From Candidatus Gastranaerophilales bacterium (lineage in GTDB: Bacteria; Cyanobacteriota; Vampirovibrionia; Gastranaerophilales; Gastranaerophilaceae), in the NCBI GenBank assembly GCA_944322855.1, contig CALUQG010000005.1, positions 1-64,000 of the forward strand: a stretch of DNA of 64,000 bases, in the 5' to 3' direction. Positions 17,502 through 25,951 of the stretch are shown here, piece after piece. Position 1 is the first letter of the stretch. Each line of letters begins with the position of its first letter. A program made the translations under genes and the position numbers. The notes below the pieces were generated by a model. The model saw only the letters and a list, made by a program, of their open reading frames with translations, did not search any database and had not been told where the DNA came from.

Positions 17502-17666
17502 ATGAACAATTCAGACGAAAATAAACATTATAAATTTGAATCAAACTTTGTAATGTTTGACCTCAAACTAAAAGCTATGCATATTAAAAACGGATATTTG
17601 TTGAAAAACAGTATTAATTCGCTTGCCAATTTTGTTGATGCAAGCAGGCTGCGTTTTAGTAATTAA
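17502..17666 (+). CDS. Small hypothetical protein, 54 residues
   Basis: ATG at 17502 opens a frame to TAA at 17664-17666. The product begins MNNSDENKHYKFES and ends RLRFSN, with a mixed amphipathic composition and no membrane segment. A weak purine stretch (GAAAGAG) precedes the ATG. It fills the only gap between two minus-strand operons and overlaps the aminotransferase end by four bases. Support comes from the shared upstream element and coding-like residue composition. I do not recognise the family. Confidence 0.45.
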   Translation: MNNSDENKHYKFESNFVMFDLKLKAMHIKNGYLLKNSINSLANFVDASRLRFSN

Positions 17667-18916
17667 TTTTGCGGCTGAAAATAAAATCCGTCTTGTTTCA
17701 TTCTTGATATTGTTTCTTCAAGTTGTTCATCGTCTGCAACTGCGGAAAGTCTGAAATAGCCTTCTCCATTAGCACCAAAAGCACTTCCCGGAACGACAAC
17801 TATCCCTGATTTTTTCAAAAGATCGTCTGTAAATTCTTTTGAAGTTTTGTATCTTTCAGGAATTGGCTGCCATATGTAAAATGTTGCTTTAGGAATATCT
17901 TCATCATTTATGTTCCAGCCGAGTTCTCTAAGACCGTTGATGATTATCATTATTTTACGTTTGAAATCAATATTGGATTTTTTTATGTATTTTTCTCCTT
18001 CATCTGAGTTTAAGATTTCTGCACCGGCTTTTTGAATTACTTTAAATAAGCCGGTATCAATTGTAGATTTTAGTCTGCCGAATGCATTTATCGCATCTGC
18101 ATTTCCGCATATCCAACCCAGCCTGAAGCCTGTCATAGAATAAGGCTTTGAAAAGCTGTAAAATTCTACAGCAACATCTTTTGCTCCTTCAATTTCAAGT
18201 ATACTGTGCGGTCTGTCCTGTTCATCAAAATACAAATCACAGTATGCTGCATCACTGATTAGTATTATATTTTTTTCTTTGCAAAAATTTACGATTTTTT
18301 GCATATATTCCTTGCTGCAGGTTGCGCCAAGAGGGTTTGAAGGATAGTTTATAATGGCTGCTTTAACTTTATTTTCATTAAAACCTTCATTTTTCAAATT
18401 TTTCCAGACCTGTTTAAAATCAGGCTGATAATTGTTCTCTTTTGTTAATGCATATCCGTAGCTTAATCCGCCGTTAGATTTTATTATCTGTGTATACGAA
18501 GCATATCCGGGGTCAGGCACAAGGATAATATCTTTTTCTTCATTGATTGTTGTCGGATTGATTAGTGCTCTTATGAAATTTGCCAGACCTTCTTTTGAAC
18601 CTATCAGAGAAAATATTTCTGTATGTGGGTCTAGTTCAACATTAAACCTGTTTTTCATCCTTTTAGCTATTGCTTCTATAAACCAGGCTTCGCCTTTGGG
18701 TGATGAATATGTGTGAATTTCCGGTATTGACAATGCTTCAATCATTTTTTTATAAACAAATTCAGGAGGTGGTGCCACCGGAGCTCCCATTGCAAGAGCT
18801 ATCGGCGCTCTGTTTTTTGCTGTAAGCTCTTGCGTAAGTCGTGCAGTTTCTTGCTTTATTTGAAACATTATGTATGTTTCAATTGATTTTACATATTCAT
18901 TGAACAGTTCTTTCAT
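17663..18916 (-). CDS. PLP-dependent aminotransferase class I/II, DapL-like
   Basis: A 417-residue cytosolic fold-type I aminotransferase. PLP-site features are NYPSNPLGA, DAAYCDLYF (the Asp binding the pyridine nitrogen), SFSKPYSMTGFRLGW (Schiff-base Lys) and a C-terminal FRLSA arginine. The pattern resembles the LL-diaminopimelate/aspartate aminotransferase group, and DapL is the usual lysine/diaminopimelate route in Cyanobacteria and relatives. Substrate is inferred, not proved. An insertion-like N-terminus (about 30 residues before APIALAMGAP) is longer than typical. AAAGGA precedes the ATG. It is the last gene of the six-gene operon. Confidence 0.85.
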   Translation of the reverse strand: MKELFNEYVKSIETYIMFQIKQETARLTQELTAKNRAPIALAMGAPVAPPPEFVYKKMIEALSIPEIHTYSSPKGEAWFIEAIAKRMKNRFNVELDPHTEIFSLIGSKEGLANFIRALINPTTINEEKDIILVPDPGYASYTQIIKSNGGLSYGYALTKENNYQPDFKQVWKNLKNEGFNENKVKAAIINYPSNPLGATCSKEYMQKIVNFCKEKNIILISDAAYCDLYFDEQDRPHSILEIEGAKDVAVEFYSFSKPYSMTGFRLGWICGNADAINAFGRLKSTIDTGLFKVIQKAGAEILNSDEGEKYIKKSNIDFKRKIMIIINGLRELGWNINDEDIPKATFYIWQPIPERYKTSKEFTDDLLKKSGIVVVPGSAFGANGEGYFRLSAVADDEQLEETISRMKQDGFYFQPQN

Positions 18917-18919
18917 TTT

Positions 18920-19729
18920 TTATCCTTTTGATTCAAGTTGATAAGCCCAGGCACTGTGGTTATGGATACTTTCAATTGATTCAACTTCAGCTTCAAAATA
19001 TTTTATTCTGCTGTCATTTCTAAACATCAAAACAACATCACGCAAGACATCCTCTACAAATTTTGGATGGTCGTAAGCATATTCTGTGACATATTTTTCA
19101 TCTTCTCTTTTTAATAGCGGATAAACTTCGCAGGAAGCTTTTTTTTCAATTTCTGAAATTAAATCTTCTAGCCATATATGTTCATTTTCGTCATAGCTGA
19201 TTAATACTTTAATCAATGCTCGCTGGTTGTGTGCAGAATAGTCTGAAATTTCCTTAGAACACGGGCATAATGTTGTTACAGGTACCTTGGTGCCGAGAAA
19301 AAATTTGTATTTATCTCCGTCAAGATTGCCTTCAAACGTACAATCGTATGCCATAAGAGATTTTTGTTTTGATACAGGTGCTTCTTTTTCTATAAAATAT
19401 TTGAATGAAAATTTAACCTGAGAGCTTTTTGCACCGAGTTTTTTCTGTATAGCTTCAAGACATCCTTTTATATCAACACCCAGAAGCTCTTTTTCTCTCC
19501 ATTCATTTAGTATTTCCATAAATCGGGACATATGAGTGCCTTTGAAATTTGAATCCAGTGAAGCACATATCTGAGCAGTTGCATAAACAACCTGGTTATC
19601 GTTGCCTTTTCTCTGAATAATCAAAGGTACATCAACATTTTTAATACCGACTTTTTGTATGTCTATTCCTCTCTTATCGGCAAGGTTCTGGACATCTCTG
19701 AGCGGTAAATCTTTTAGACGGCTTTTCAT
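18920..19729 (-). CDS. folE2: GTP cyclohydrolase I type 2 (FolE2)
   Basis: A 269-residue FolE2/MptA-family enzyme converting GTP to dihydroneopterin triphosphate, the first step of folate (and queuosine) synthesis. The signature TTLCPCSKEISDYSAHNQR, with the catalytic and metal-binding Cys, is intact, and GTHMSRF and the C-terminal H-N-H region (ESIHNHSA) are typical. FolE2 works with varied divalent metals and replaces the zinc enzyme FolE. It lies three bases from the aminotransferase and two from the RWYD-repeat gene. Confidence 0.93.
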   Translation of the reverse strand: MKSRLKDLPLRDVQNLADKRGIDIQKVGIKNVDVPLIIQRKGNDNQVVYATAQICASLDSNFKGTHMSRFMEILNEWREKELLGVDIKGCLEAIQKKLGAKSSQVKFSFKYFIEKEAPVSKQKSLMAYDCTFEGNLDGDKYKFFLGTKVPVTTLCPCSKEISDYSAHNQRALIKVLISYDENEHIWLEDLISEIEKKASCEVYPLLKREDEKYVTEYAYDHPKFVEDVLRDVVLMFRNDSRIKYFEAEVESIESIHNHSAWAYQLESKG

Positions 19730-19731
19730 AA

Positions 19732-20073
19732 TTAATCTTCTTTTAAGTTATTTTCAAGATTTTCAGATGACTTTTGTTCAAGTGCAAGTAAAAGCTTTAA
19801 TGCTGCTATTCTTTGCATTTTAGGAGGTGCAAGTCTTAATGTTTCAATTGCTTTCATCATAACAGGGTCATTGTCATACCATCTGTTTCCCTTGCCTTGA
19901 TATTTTGCAATGGTTTCATAAATGTGTTCTATAACATCAGCAGCAACCTGTTCTTGTAATTTTAAAATATAGTCTGCAGCCTCTGCTTTTGTTTCATCAG
20001 TCTGCAGTTTTAAAAGTTCTAATGCTTCTTTTAAAACAGGGTCTTTATCATACCAGCGTCTTCCGTCTGTCAT
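19732..20073 (-). CDS. Small two-repeat protein with RWYD-DPV motif
   Basis: A 113-residue soluble protein made of two homologous halves of about 40 residues. Each begins RWYD-(K/N)-DPV and continues through an amphipathic helix rich in Leu/Ala (about residues 6-44 and 63-100). A GAGGA SD precedes the ATG. It sits in the middle of the operon between hydF and folE2. I do not recognise a function; the internal duplication and helices suggest a protein-binding module. Confidence 0.75.
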   Translation of the reverse strand: MTDGRRWYDKDPVLKEALELLKLQTDETKAEAADYILKLQEQVAADVIEHIYETIAKYQGKGNRWYDNDPVMMKAIETLRLAPPKMQRIAALKLLLALEQKSSENLENNLKED

Positions 20074-20108
20074 TCTTTAATCCTCATTTTTTCTTTATTA
20101 TATTCGTT

Positions 20109-21338
20109 TTAGTCTCTTGTGTCCATTATTTTAAACGGTTCGAGTGATCTTTCAAGTATACCGAGGCAATATGCAATTGTAATTCCGTAGTTAGTTATTG
20201 ATATATTTGCTTTTTTGCATTTCATAATACGTGAAAGTACTTCTTTTTTGTTAGTCATGCACGCACCGCAGTGAATTATGAGTGCGAAGTCTTTTATTTT
20301 TTCAGGAAAATCATGGCCTGAATGATAAACAAATTCTATATCTTTCCCAGTTTTCTTTTTAATTAGTGCAGGAATTTTAACACGCGCTATATCATCCTCT
20401 ATCTGGTGATGAGTACAGCTTTCGCATATTAAAACTCTGTCGTTATCTTTCAATCCGTCTATTTTTTTTGCACCACTGTAAAATTCCTTTAAATCACCCT
20501 TTATCCTTGCAAAAATTATTGAAAAAGAAGTGAGAGGAACATTGCGAGGTACAATTTCAGAGACATTTTTAAAAGCTTGTGAGTCTGTTATTACAAGTTT
20601 GGGTGGGTATTTTAGTTCATCAAGAGTTTCTTTGAGTTCAGTATCTTGCGTAACAAATATTTTGCATCTATTATCAAGCAAGTCTCTCATTACTTGAACC
20701 TGAGGAAGAATTAGTCTTCCTTTTGGTGCTTCTTTGTCAACCGGAATAACAAGAACGACTGTGTCTTTATTTGATATTAAATCTCCAAGAATTGACGGAG
20801 GTGAGATAAAATCATCCGGACATACTTCTATCAATTTGTTTTTTATCTCGTATACAGCATCTCGATTATTAATCAGGCTGGTTAATATAGGTTCTTTTAC
20901 GTATTTTTTTATTTCATTTATATCTTTTTCGCCTGTATTAGCTATATCCTGTTTGTTAATTACTGCTATAACCGGAATATCTCTGTCTTTAAACTCTTTA
21001 AAAAGATTTTTTTCATATTCATTCCAGCCTGTGTAATCACAAACTATTATTGCGATGTCTGTTCTGTCGAATATTTTTTGTGTTTTTTCAATTCTTTGTT
21101 TTCCAAGTTCACCTGTGTCATCAACACCTGCTGTATCAATAAATACAACCGGCCCGAGAGGCAGAAATTCCATGGTTTTTTCTACCGGATCTGTGGTCGT
21201 TCCGGGTGTATCGGATACAATAGAAATTTGTTGGTTTGTTAGTGTATTTAACAATGAAGATTTACCGGAGTTTCGCTTTCCAAAAATTCCGATATGCAGT
21301 CTGTTAGCTTTGGGAACTCCCTGTATTTTTGCTGTCAT
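20109..21338 (-). CDS. hydF: [FeFe]-hydrogenase maturation GTPase HydF
   Basis: A 409-residue scaffold that carries and delivers the [2Fe] subcluster to apo-hydrogenase HydA, made with HydE and HydG. The GTPase domain has the P-loop GKRNSGKSS (20-28), DTAG (G3) and NKQD (G4). The C-terminal cluster domain shows the ligand pattern C308-T-H310 and H356-C357-x-x-C360. All ligands are present. It overlaps the upstream membrane protein gene by 35 bases, so they are likely translationally coupled. No hydA, hydE or hydG is in the window. It implies hydrogen metabolism in an anaerobe. Confidence 0.94.
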   Translation of the reverse strand: MTAKIQGVPKANRLHIGIFGKRNSGKSSLLNTLTNQQISIVSDTPGTTTDPVEKTMEFLPLGPVVFIDTAGVDDTGELGKQRIEKTQKIFDRTDIAIIVCDYTGWNEYEKNLFKEFKDRDIPVIAVINKQDIANTGEKDINEIKKYVKEPILTSLINNRDAVYEIKNKLIEVCPDDFISPPSILGDLISNKDTVVLVIPVDKEAPKGRLILPQVQVMRDLLDNRCKIFVTQDTELKETLDELKYPPKLVITDSQAFKNVSEIVPRNVPLTSFSIIFARIKGDLKEFYSGAKKIDGLKDNDRVLICESCTHHQIEDDIARVKIPALIKKKTGKDIEFVYHSGHDFPEKIKDFALIIHCGACMTNKKEVLSRIMKCKKANISITNYGITIAYCLGILERSLEPFKIMDTRD

Positions 21339-22335
21339 TTTTTTCTATTTCCTCTTTTATTTCACCAATTGAAGTGTTAGTTGATAAAAAATAGATTATT
21401 GTGATTAATGTTATTGTTAGCATTATTGTTATCTGGTGTATAAATGCAATACCAAGAGCATTAGATTTTTCTATATGATAAATACCAAGCGCAAGTATAT
21501 ATGCATACTGATATGGCCCGACAAATATTGAGGATGAAGGAATTATTGTAGATAAAGCAAGAAAGCTTATTACAAAAAATGCAATGGAAAAACCGTAATT
21601 TTGTCCGAATGAGCAAATTATTATGTAAGTCAAATAGCACTCAATTCCCCACGCAATACAGCTTGTTAAAAATGCCGTAAAAAAGCATTTTGGATTATTT
21701 AGAGCCTGAAACCCTTCCATAAATTTATTTAGGTGTTCTGCTAATTTGAGGAATAACGGTTCAAACCTGTGGAATAATGCAATATTTGAAAGCCATCCAA
21801 AAAACGCATCTATTTTATTAAACTTAAAGATAAAGAAAAATACGCATAAACTGCCAATAAATATTGCTGCTGCTATATATGTAATATTTAAAACCCATTG
21901 ATGTTTAAAATAAGTGAGCACAGCAAAAAGCAAAATCATTAAAACAGAAATCCCGTCAATAATCCTTTCCAGAATAACCGAACCGAGAATTTTCATTTTG
22001 CTTTCATTATACTTATGCCCGATATGGTATGCTCTCCAAAAATCGCCAGCTCTGGCCGGCAGGTAGCTGTTGAGTGTGTTACAGGCAGTGAACGCAAAAA
22101 AGGCTTCTTTTACAGAAAGTTTACTGTCTGAACAAAGCAGAGTTTTCCATCGAAAACCGCGAATATAAAGGCTTATTGTATATACAGGAACAAATATCAG
22201 CAGAACCTTGTAGTCAAATATTTTGAAAGTATTTATAAGCTGTGAAAAATCAATATTCCAAAAGATTAGTCCTATAAAAATAAGACTGATAACTGCACCT
22301 ATTATTTTTTCTTTATGTTGTTTTAAGTTAATCAA
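21304..22335 (-). CDS. Flippase-like (UPF0104/lysylphosphatidylglycerol-synthase TM) membrane protein
   Basis: A 343-residue integral membrane protein with about eight hydrophobic helices. The family signature NSYLPARAGDFWRAY followed by GSVILERIIDG matches the YbhN/AglD-type LPG-synthase transmembrane family. Such proteins are thought to move or modify lipids or lipid-linked sugars. It lies in an operon downstream of a dehydrogenase (8-base overlap) and overlaps hydF by 35 bases. The exact substrate is unknown, and the connection with hydF is only by context. Confidence 0.82.
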   Translation of the reverse strand: MINLKQHKEKIIGAVISLIFIGLIFWNIDFSQLINTFKIFDYKVLLIFVPVYTISLYIRGFRWKTLLCSDSKLSVKEAFFAFTACNTLNSYLPARAGDFWRAYHIGHKYNESKMKILGSVILERIIDGISVLMILLFAVLTYFKHQWVLNITYIAAAIFIGSLCVFFFIFKFNKIDAFFGWLSNIALFHRFEPLFLKLAEHLNKFMEGFQALNNPKCFFTAFLTSCIAWGIECYLTYIIICSFGQNYGFSIAFFVISFLALSTIIPSSSIFVGPYQYAYILALGIYHIEKSNALGIAFIHQITIMLTITLITIIYFLSTNTSIGEIKEEIEKNDSKNTGSSQS

Positions 22336-23284
22336 CCTTTACCAGAACCTTTACAGATGATTTTTCCTTATTTCTTTCAAATGCTTCAATTGATTTATCA
22401 ATAGGGAAGATGTCAGAAATAAGCGGATTAACATCTATTCTTTTACTTTCGAGCATTCTCATTGCAGGTGCGAATTGACCGCATCTTGAGCCGAGAATAG
22501 TTATTTCATCTATTACAACAGGAGCCAGATTGATTTCTTTTGAAGCTGCTATTGTGCTTTTTAGAACTAGCACTCCTCTTGGTTTTGTCAGTGCAAGTGA
22601 TGTTTCAAATCCTGTTATCGAGCCTGTCGCTTCTACAACAAAGTCGTATTTCTTTTCAATTTTTAAATCATTAAGCAGTTTTGTTTTTACACCCTGAGCT
22701 TTTGCAAGAGAAAGTTTTTCTTCATGTTTTCCTACAAGAGTAACATCAAGGTCGCAGGCGTTCAGAGCCAGTGCTGTAATTATTCCGAGTTTTCCGTCAC
22801 CCAGTACAATAACTTTTTTGTAAGGCGGAATGTGTATTTGTTCCAAAATCTCCAGTGCAGCAGCAAGCGGCTCTACAAACACAGCTTCGTTATCCGTTAC
22901 GTTATCCGGGATAACAAGAAGATTTTTTTCAGGAAGAGCTACATATTCTGCAAAACAGCCTTCTCTTTTCCAAATACCGAGAGTTGAACGATTAAAGCAG
23001 TGTCTTTCAAGACCCTGTGCACACCATTCGCAGTTGCCGCATCCGCAGTTTATTTCTCCGACTACTCTCTTGCCTATAAGCGATTTGTCAGATGCTTTTT
23101 CGACTACACCTGTGAATTCGTGTCCGAGAATTCCTTTGTATCCCATGTAACCCTTGGTTATTTCATAATCAGTATTACATATACCTATTGTGTTGACTTT
23201 TATCAGAGCTTCACCGTCTTTTGGCTGCGGCATCGGATAGTCGTTGTCAAGTTTTAATCCGTTATCAAATACTACTGCTTTCAT
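22328..23284 (-). CDS. Zinc-dependent medium-chain dehydrogenase, short form
   Basis: A 318-residue medium-chain dehydrogenase, about 25 residues shorter than the pair at 2.7-4.8 kb. A GHEFTGVV segment and the cysteine-rich lobe (CGCGNCEWCAQGLERHC) are present. The NAD motif is GDGKLG rather than GxGxxG, and the first catalytic Cys is retained (GICNTDYE). Related short MDR proteins occur in Cyanobacteria. GGTAGGAG precedes the ATG. It is the first gene of the operon that includes hydF and folE2; its substrate is unknown. Confidence 0.85.
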   Translation of the reverse strand: MKAVVFDNGLKLDNDYPMPQPKDGEALIKVNTIGICNTDYEITKGYMGYKGILGHEFTGVVEKASDKSLIGKRVVGEINCGCGNCEWCAQGLERHCFNRSTLGIWKREGCFAEYVALPEKNLLVIPDNVTDNEAVFVEPLAAALEILEQIHIPPYKKVIVLGDGKLGIITALALNACDLDVTLVGKHEEKLSLAKAQGVKTKLLNDLKIEKKYDFVVEATGSITGFETSLALTKPRGVLVLKSTIAASKEINLAPVVIDEITILGSRCGQFAPAMRMLESKRIDVNPLISDIFPIDKSIEAFERNKEKSSVKVLVKVD

Positions 23285-23357
23285 TTCTCCTACCCCATGT
23301 TTAATTTTTTATAAATTTATTATATGAAAAGCATAGTTTGTTGTCCAAGCTGTAAAA

Positions 23358-24785
23358 TTATGCAGCTTGATTTAGTACGTATAACGGTCTGTTTATTGCA
23401 TTTTGAACTTCAGTTTGCTGTTTTGTATCTTTATATATCTGAAGGAGTTCTTTCCAGCCCTCTACAAATTCTACATTGCCTTCTAATACTGATTTGGGTA
23501 TTCCGGCATGGTGGATTTTGGGCAGCAGCTCTTCTACAGGATATTTTATTGCTTCTGAAACTCCGTCGTCTGTGTCATTGCAGACAAAATATTTGTTGCC
23601 GCGTTTGTCAGTTTCAATACCGATAATTGTAATTTCATGTCCGCTTATTACATTGTTGTCACTGTCACAGTATGTGTAACCTATAATAACATTGTCACCT
23701 TGATTAAGTGTATTTTGTATATGAGACAATGTTTCGGCCTGTTCACATTCGTATCCTGCAAGTTTTCCGTTATCATCTATTCTTTGATAAGTGACGCATA
23801 CTTTGCCTTTTCCTGTTGCAAGTTCTTCTGCAAAATTCTTTTCTATATCAATAAGACCGCTGTCATCTTCATTGTATTTTGGTATACGTTTGTCTATCAA
23901 TGAATCATAGCTGTTTTGTGCACCTACATTCATAAATGTTGACTGCATAAGAACATCGACCACCGAATGTTCATCAGGATCTTTGTAAGTGTTTTGTATA
24001 CGTGCTCTGATAATTGCATTTCTGTCAGGTCTTAGTACAACATTAAGTGTGTCCCAGTTTTCAAGTTTGTGTTCTGTTCCGAATTCATTTAGCATCCAGA
24101 TAGTATCCATAAGCCCTTGAGACAAATCTTTTACGTTGATTTTTTTGTTTATGCACATTTTATCTGAAGTTAAATTTTCAGCCATTCTTGCAAATTCTGA
24201 TGGCATTTTATGTGCAAGGTTAAACTCAATACTTGCTGCCGGACATGTGCTTGATTTTACATCAAGATCAAGTGCTGAAACATCTTTTCCCTGCATTCTT
24301 TCCTGATTTATTATTTCATTTTGCAAATTTGCCGGTATATCACCGAATTTTTGAGTAATATTAAACGGGTGTTTTATTGTTGTTATAACTTCAGACAGAA
24401 TGTTTGTTGTGTCCAGTCCTATTACTCTCGGTTTTGTTGCAATATTATAGAGATTATCCAGTGTTGTTGTTTTGTCATTTGATGATGTATCAAGAAGTTT
24501 GCCTGTTTTGAGAAGTTCATTGAGGTCTTTTTTTACTTTTTTATCAAGCATTGAAGCAACTGTGTTATATTTTTCCTGCTCCTGTTTGCCTTCGAGAGAG
24601 GTTCTGATTTGTGAACCTTTGAATACAGGATGTAAATTAAGCGGTGCTGACATTAATGGGTAATACGGCTGTGCTTTTGTATCCACAGATGGCTTTTCGT
24701 CAGGTATTGTTACGCCGTTTACACTTTTTCCGCCGTAAATTCTATTATATCCGTTTATTGTATTAAGACCTGAAATATTTAACAT
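23358..24785 (-). CDS. Putative papain/C39-like cysteine peptidase with N-terminal VFKG motif
   Basis: A 475-residue protein of unknown family without a classical signal peptide. After a polar N-terminus comes HPVFKGSQ (F55). A candidate nucleophile lies in SSTCPAASIEFNLAH (C181), the kind of C-x-A-A-S-helix start seen in papain/C39-type peptidases. A His in ISGHEITIIGIE (H383) and an Asn/Asp in VCNDTDDG (403-404) follow in the right order. The gap between Cys and His (about 200 residues) is large and contains a predicted alpha/beta region. It is well separated from its neighbours and probably monocistronic. Function is inferred from motif order only. Confidence 0.6.
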   Translation of the reverse strand: MLNISGLNTINGYNRIYGGKSVNGVTIPDEKPSVDTKAQPYYPLMSAPLNLHPVFKGSQIRTSLEGKQEQEKYNTVASMLDKKVKKDLNELLKTGKLLDTSSNDKTTTLDNLYNIATKPRVIGLDTTNILSEVITTIKHPFNITQKFGDIPANLQNEIINQERMQGKDVSALDLDVKSSTCPAASIEFNLAHKMPSEFARMAENLTSDKMCINKKINVKDLSQGLMDTIWMLNEFGTEHKLENWDTLNVVLRPDRNAIIRARIQNTYKDPDEHSVVDVLMQSTFMNVGAQNSYDSLIDKRIPKYNEDDSGLIDIEKNFAEELATGKGKVCVTYQRIDDNGKLAGYECEQAETLSHIQNTLNQGDNVIIGYTYCDSDNNVISGHEITIIGIETDKRGNKYFVCNDTDDGVSEAIKYPVEELLPKIHHAGIPKSVLEGNVEFVEGWKELLQIYKDTKQQTEVQNAINRPLYVLNQAA

Positions 24786-24889
24786 TCTGTACTTCTAACT
24801 TACACCTTTGATTTATTAAAAACCAAACATCATAAAAATTGCTTTTTTTTGATATAATTTATAAGTAATATTAAGAAATAGTTTACATT

Positions 24890-25924
24890 TTGTATAAAGA
24901 CATAAATTTTAAAAATATTAAATTTTCTTATCTAAGTTTTCAGGAATTAGTGCTTGCTCTTGACAGACTGACACGTTTTAAATTTCCTGAGATTAGTTTT
25001 TACCGTGTTATTTCTGATGTTTTGTGCAAGCATCTGCTGGAACCCAAGTTAACTAAATCACAGATTTTTGACTTAGATACAGATAATTTAAAAAGTATTT
25101 TTGAAATTATCTGGAATTCTTCGGTTAAAAAATTATGCAATTCTGTTTGTAATAATACTTCTCTAAACGAATTGTTAAAAAAAGAACTCATGATTACATA
25201 CAATCTTTCTGACGAATTGAAAAATCTTACAGATATTAATATAGATATTGTTTCAATTCTTGATTTGATAAAAGACATTGATAATTGCCCAATAAATATA
25301 AAAAGACTATATGCATTAAAAAACAGTGCTAAAAACAGTTCTCCTGTTTTAGTCAGAGAAAAATTCGGACTGCGTTTTCCTGTTGAAAAAATAGTTTTGT
25401 GTGAAGGGATTACCGAAGAAATTTTACTTCCGGTATTTTCTAAGCTCGCCGGTTTTGATTTTGACAAAAAAGGTGTTAAGCTAATCAGCGCAGGTGGAAA
25501 AAATCAAGTTGCAAAACTCTATTGTGAACTCAAAGATGAGTTGAATATACCAATTTTTATACTACTTGATGCGGATGCCATTGAGATTGCGTCGAAGATA
25601 AACTCTGTTTTGCGAAGTATTGATAAACTCTATTTAATTAAGCACGGTGAATTTGAAGATATATTTTCTCTAAATCTTATTAAAAGAACCATAAATAAAA
25701 GATATAAAAATATATGCGAGTGTTCAATTGCTGATTTTAAATCAGATAAACCCATGACAAGAATTCTGACAGAGTTTTTCCGGATACATGAACTTGGCGA
25801 TTTTCAAAAAGCTGAGTTCGCTAAAGAAATAAAAGCCAATATAAAATACAAAACTGATTTAACTGATGAAATTTTGTATATTGTGAATGAAATAGAAAAA
25901 TTATCTGCAGTATGTATAAAATAA
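24890..25924 (+). CDS. Standalone TOPRIM protein of OLD-nuclease type
   Basis: A 344-residue protein whose C-terminal half is a TOPRIM domain. The acidic residues are E172 (VLCEGITEE) and D227-x-D229 (ILLDADA), with ISAGGKNQV between them, as in OLD-family nucleases. The N-terminal 150 residues are helical and lack a Walker A motif, so the ATPase of true OLD proteins is absent. It could be a DNA nuclease or a defence-related remnant acting with a separate partner, but no such partner is adjacent. The start is a TTG with no clear SD, so the N-terminus is uncertain. Confidence 0.7.
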   Translation: MYKDINFKNIKFSYLSFQELVLALDRLTRFKFPEISFYRVISDVLCKHLLEPKLTKSQIFDLDTDNLKSIFEIIWNSSVKKLCNSVCNNTSLNELLKKELMITYNLSDELKNLTDINIDIVSILDLIKDIDNCPINIKRLYALKNSAKNSSPVLVREKFGLRFPVEKIVLCEGITEEILLPVFSKLAGFDFDKKGVKLISAGGKNQVAKLYCELKDELNIPIFILLDADAIEIASKINSVLRSIDKLYLIKHGEFEDIFSLNLIKRTINKRYKNICECSIADFKSDKPMTRILTEFFRIHELGDFQKAEFAKEIKANIKYKTDLTDEILYIVNEIEKLSAVCIK

Positions 25925-25951
25925 AAGCCCTGTTTAAGGGCTTTTATTTTT
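25920..25951. terminator. Strong bidirectional terminator
   Basis: A perfect 12-bp stem, AATAAAAGCCCT with AGGGCTTTTATT, and a five-base loop, flanked by A and T runs. It lies between the TOPRIM gene (+) and the GGDEF-like gene (-). Confidence 0.9.
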
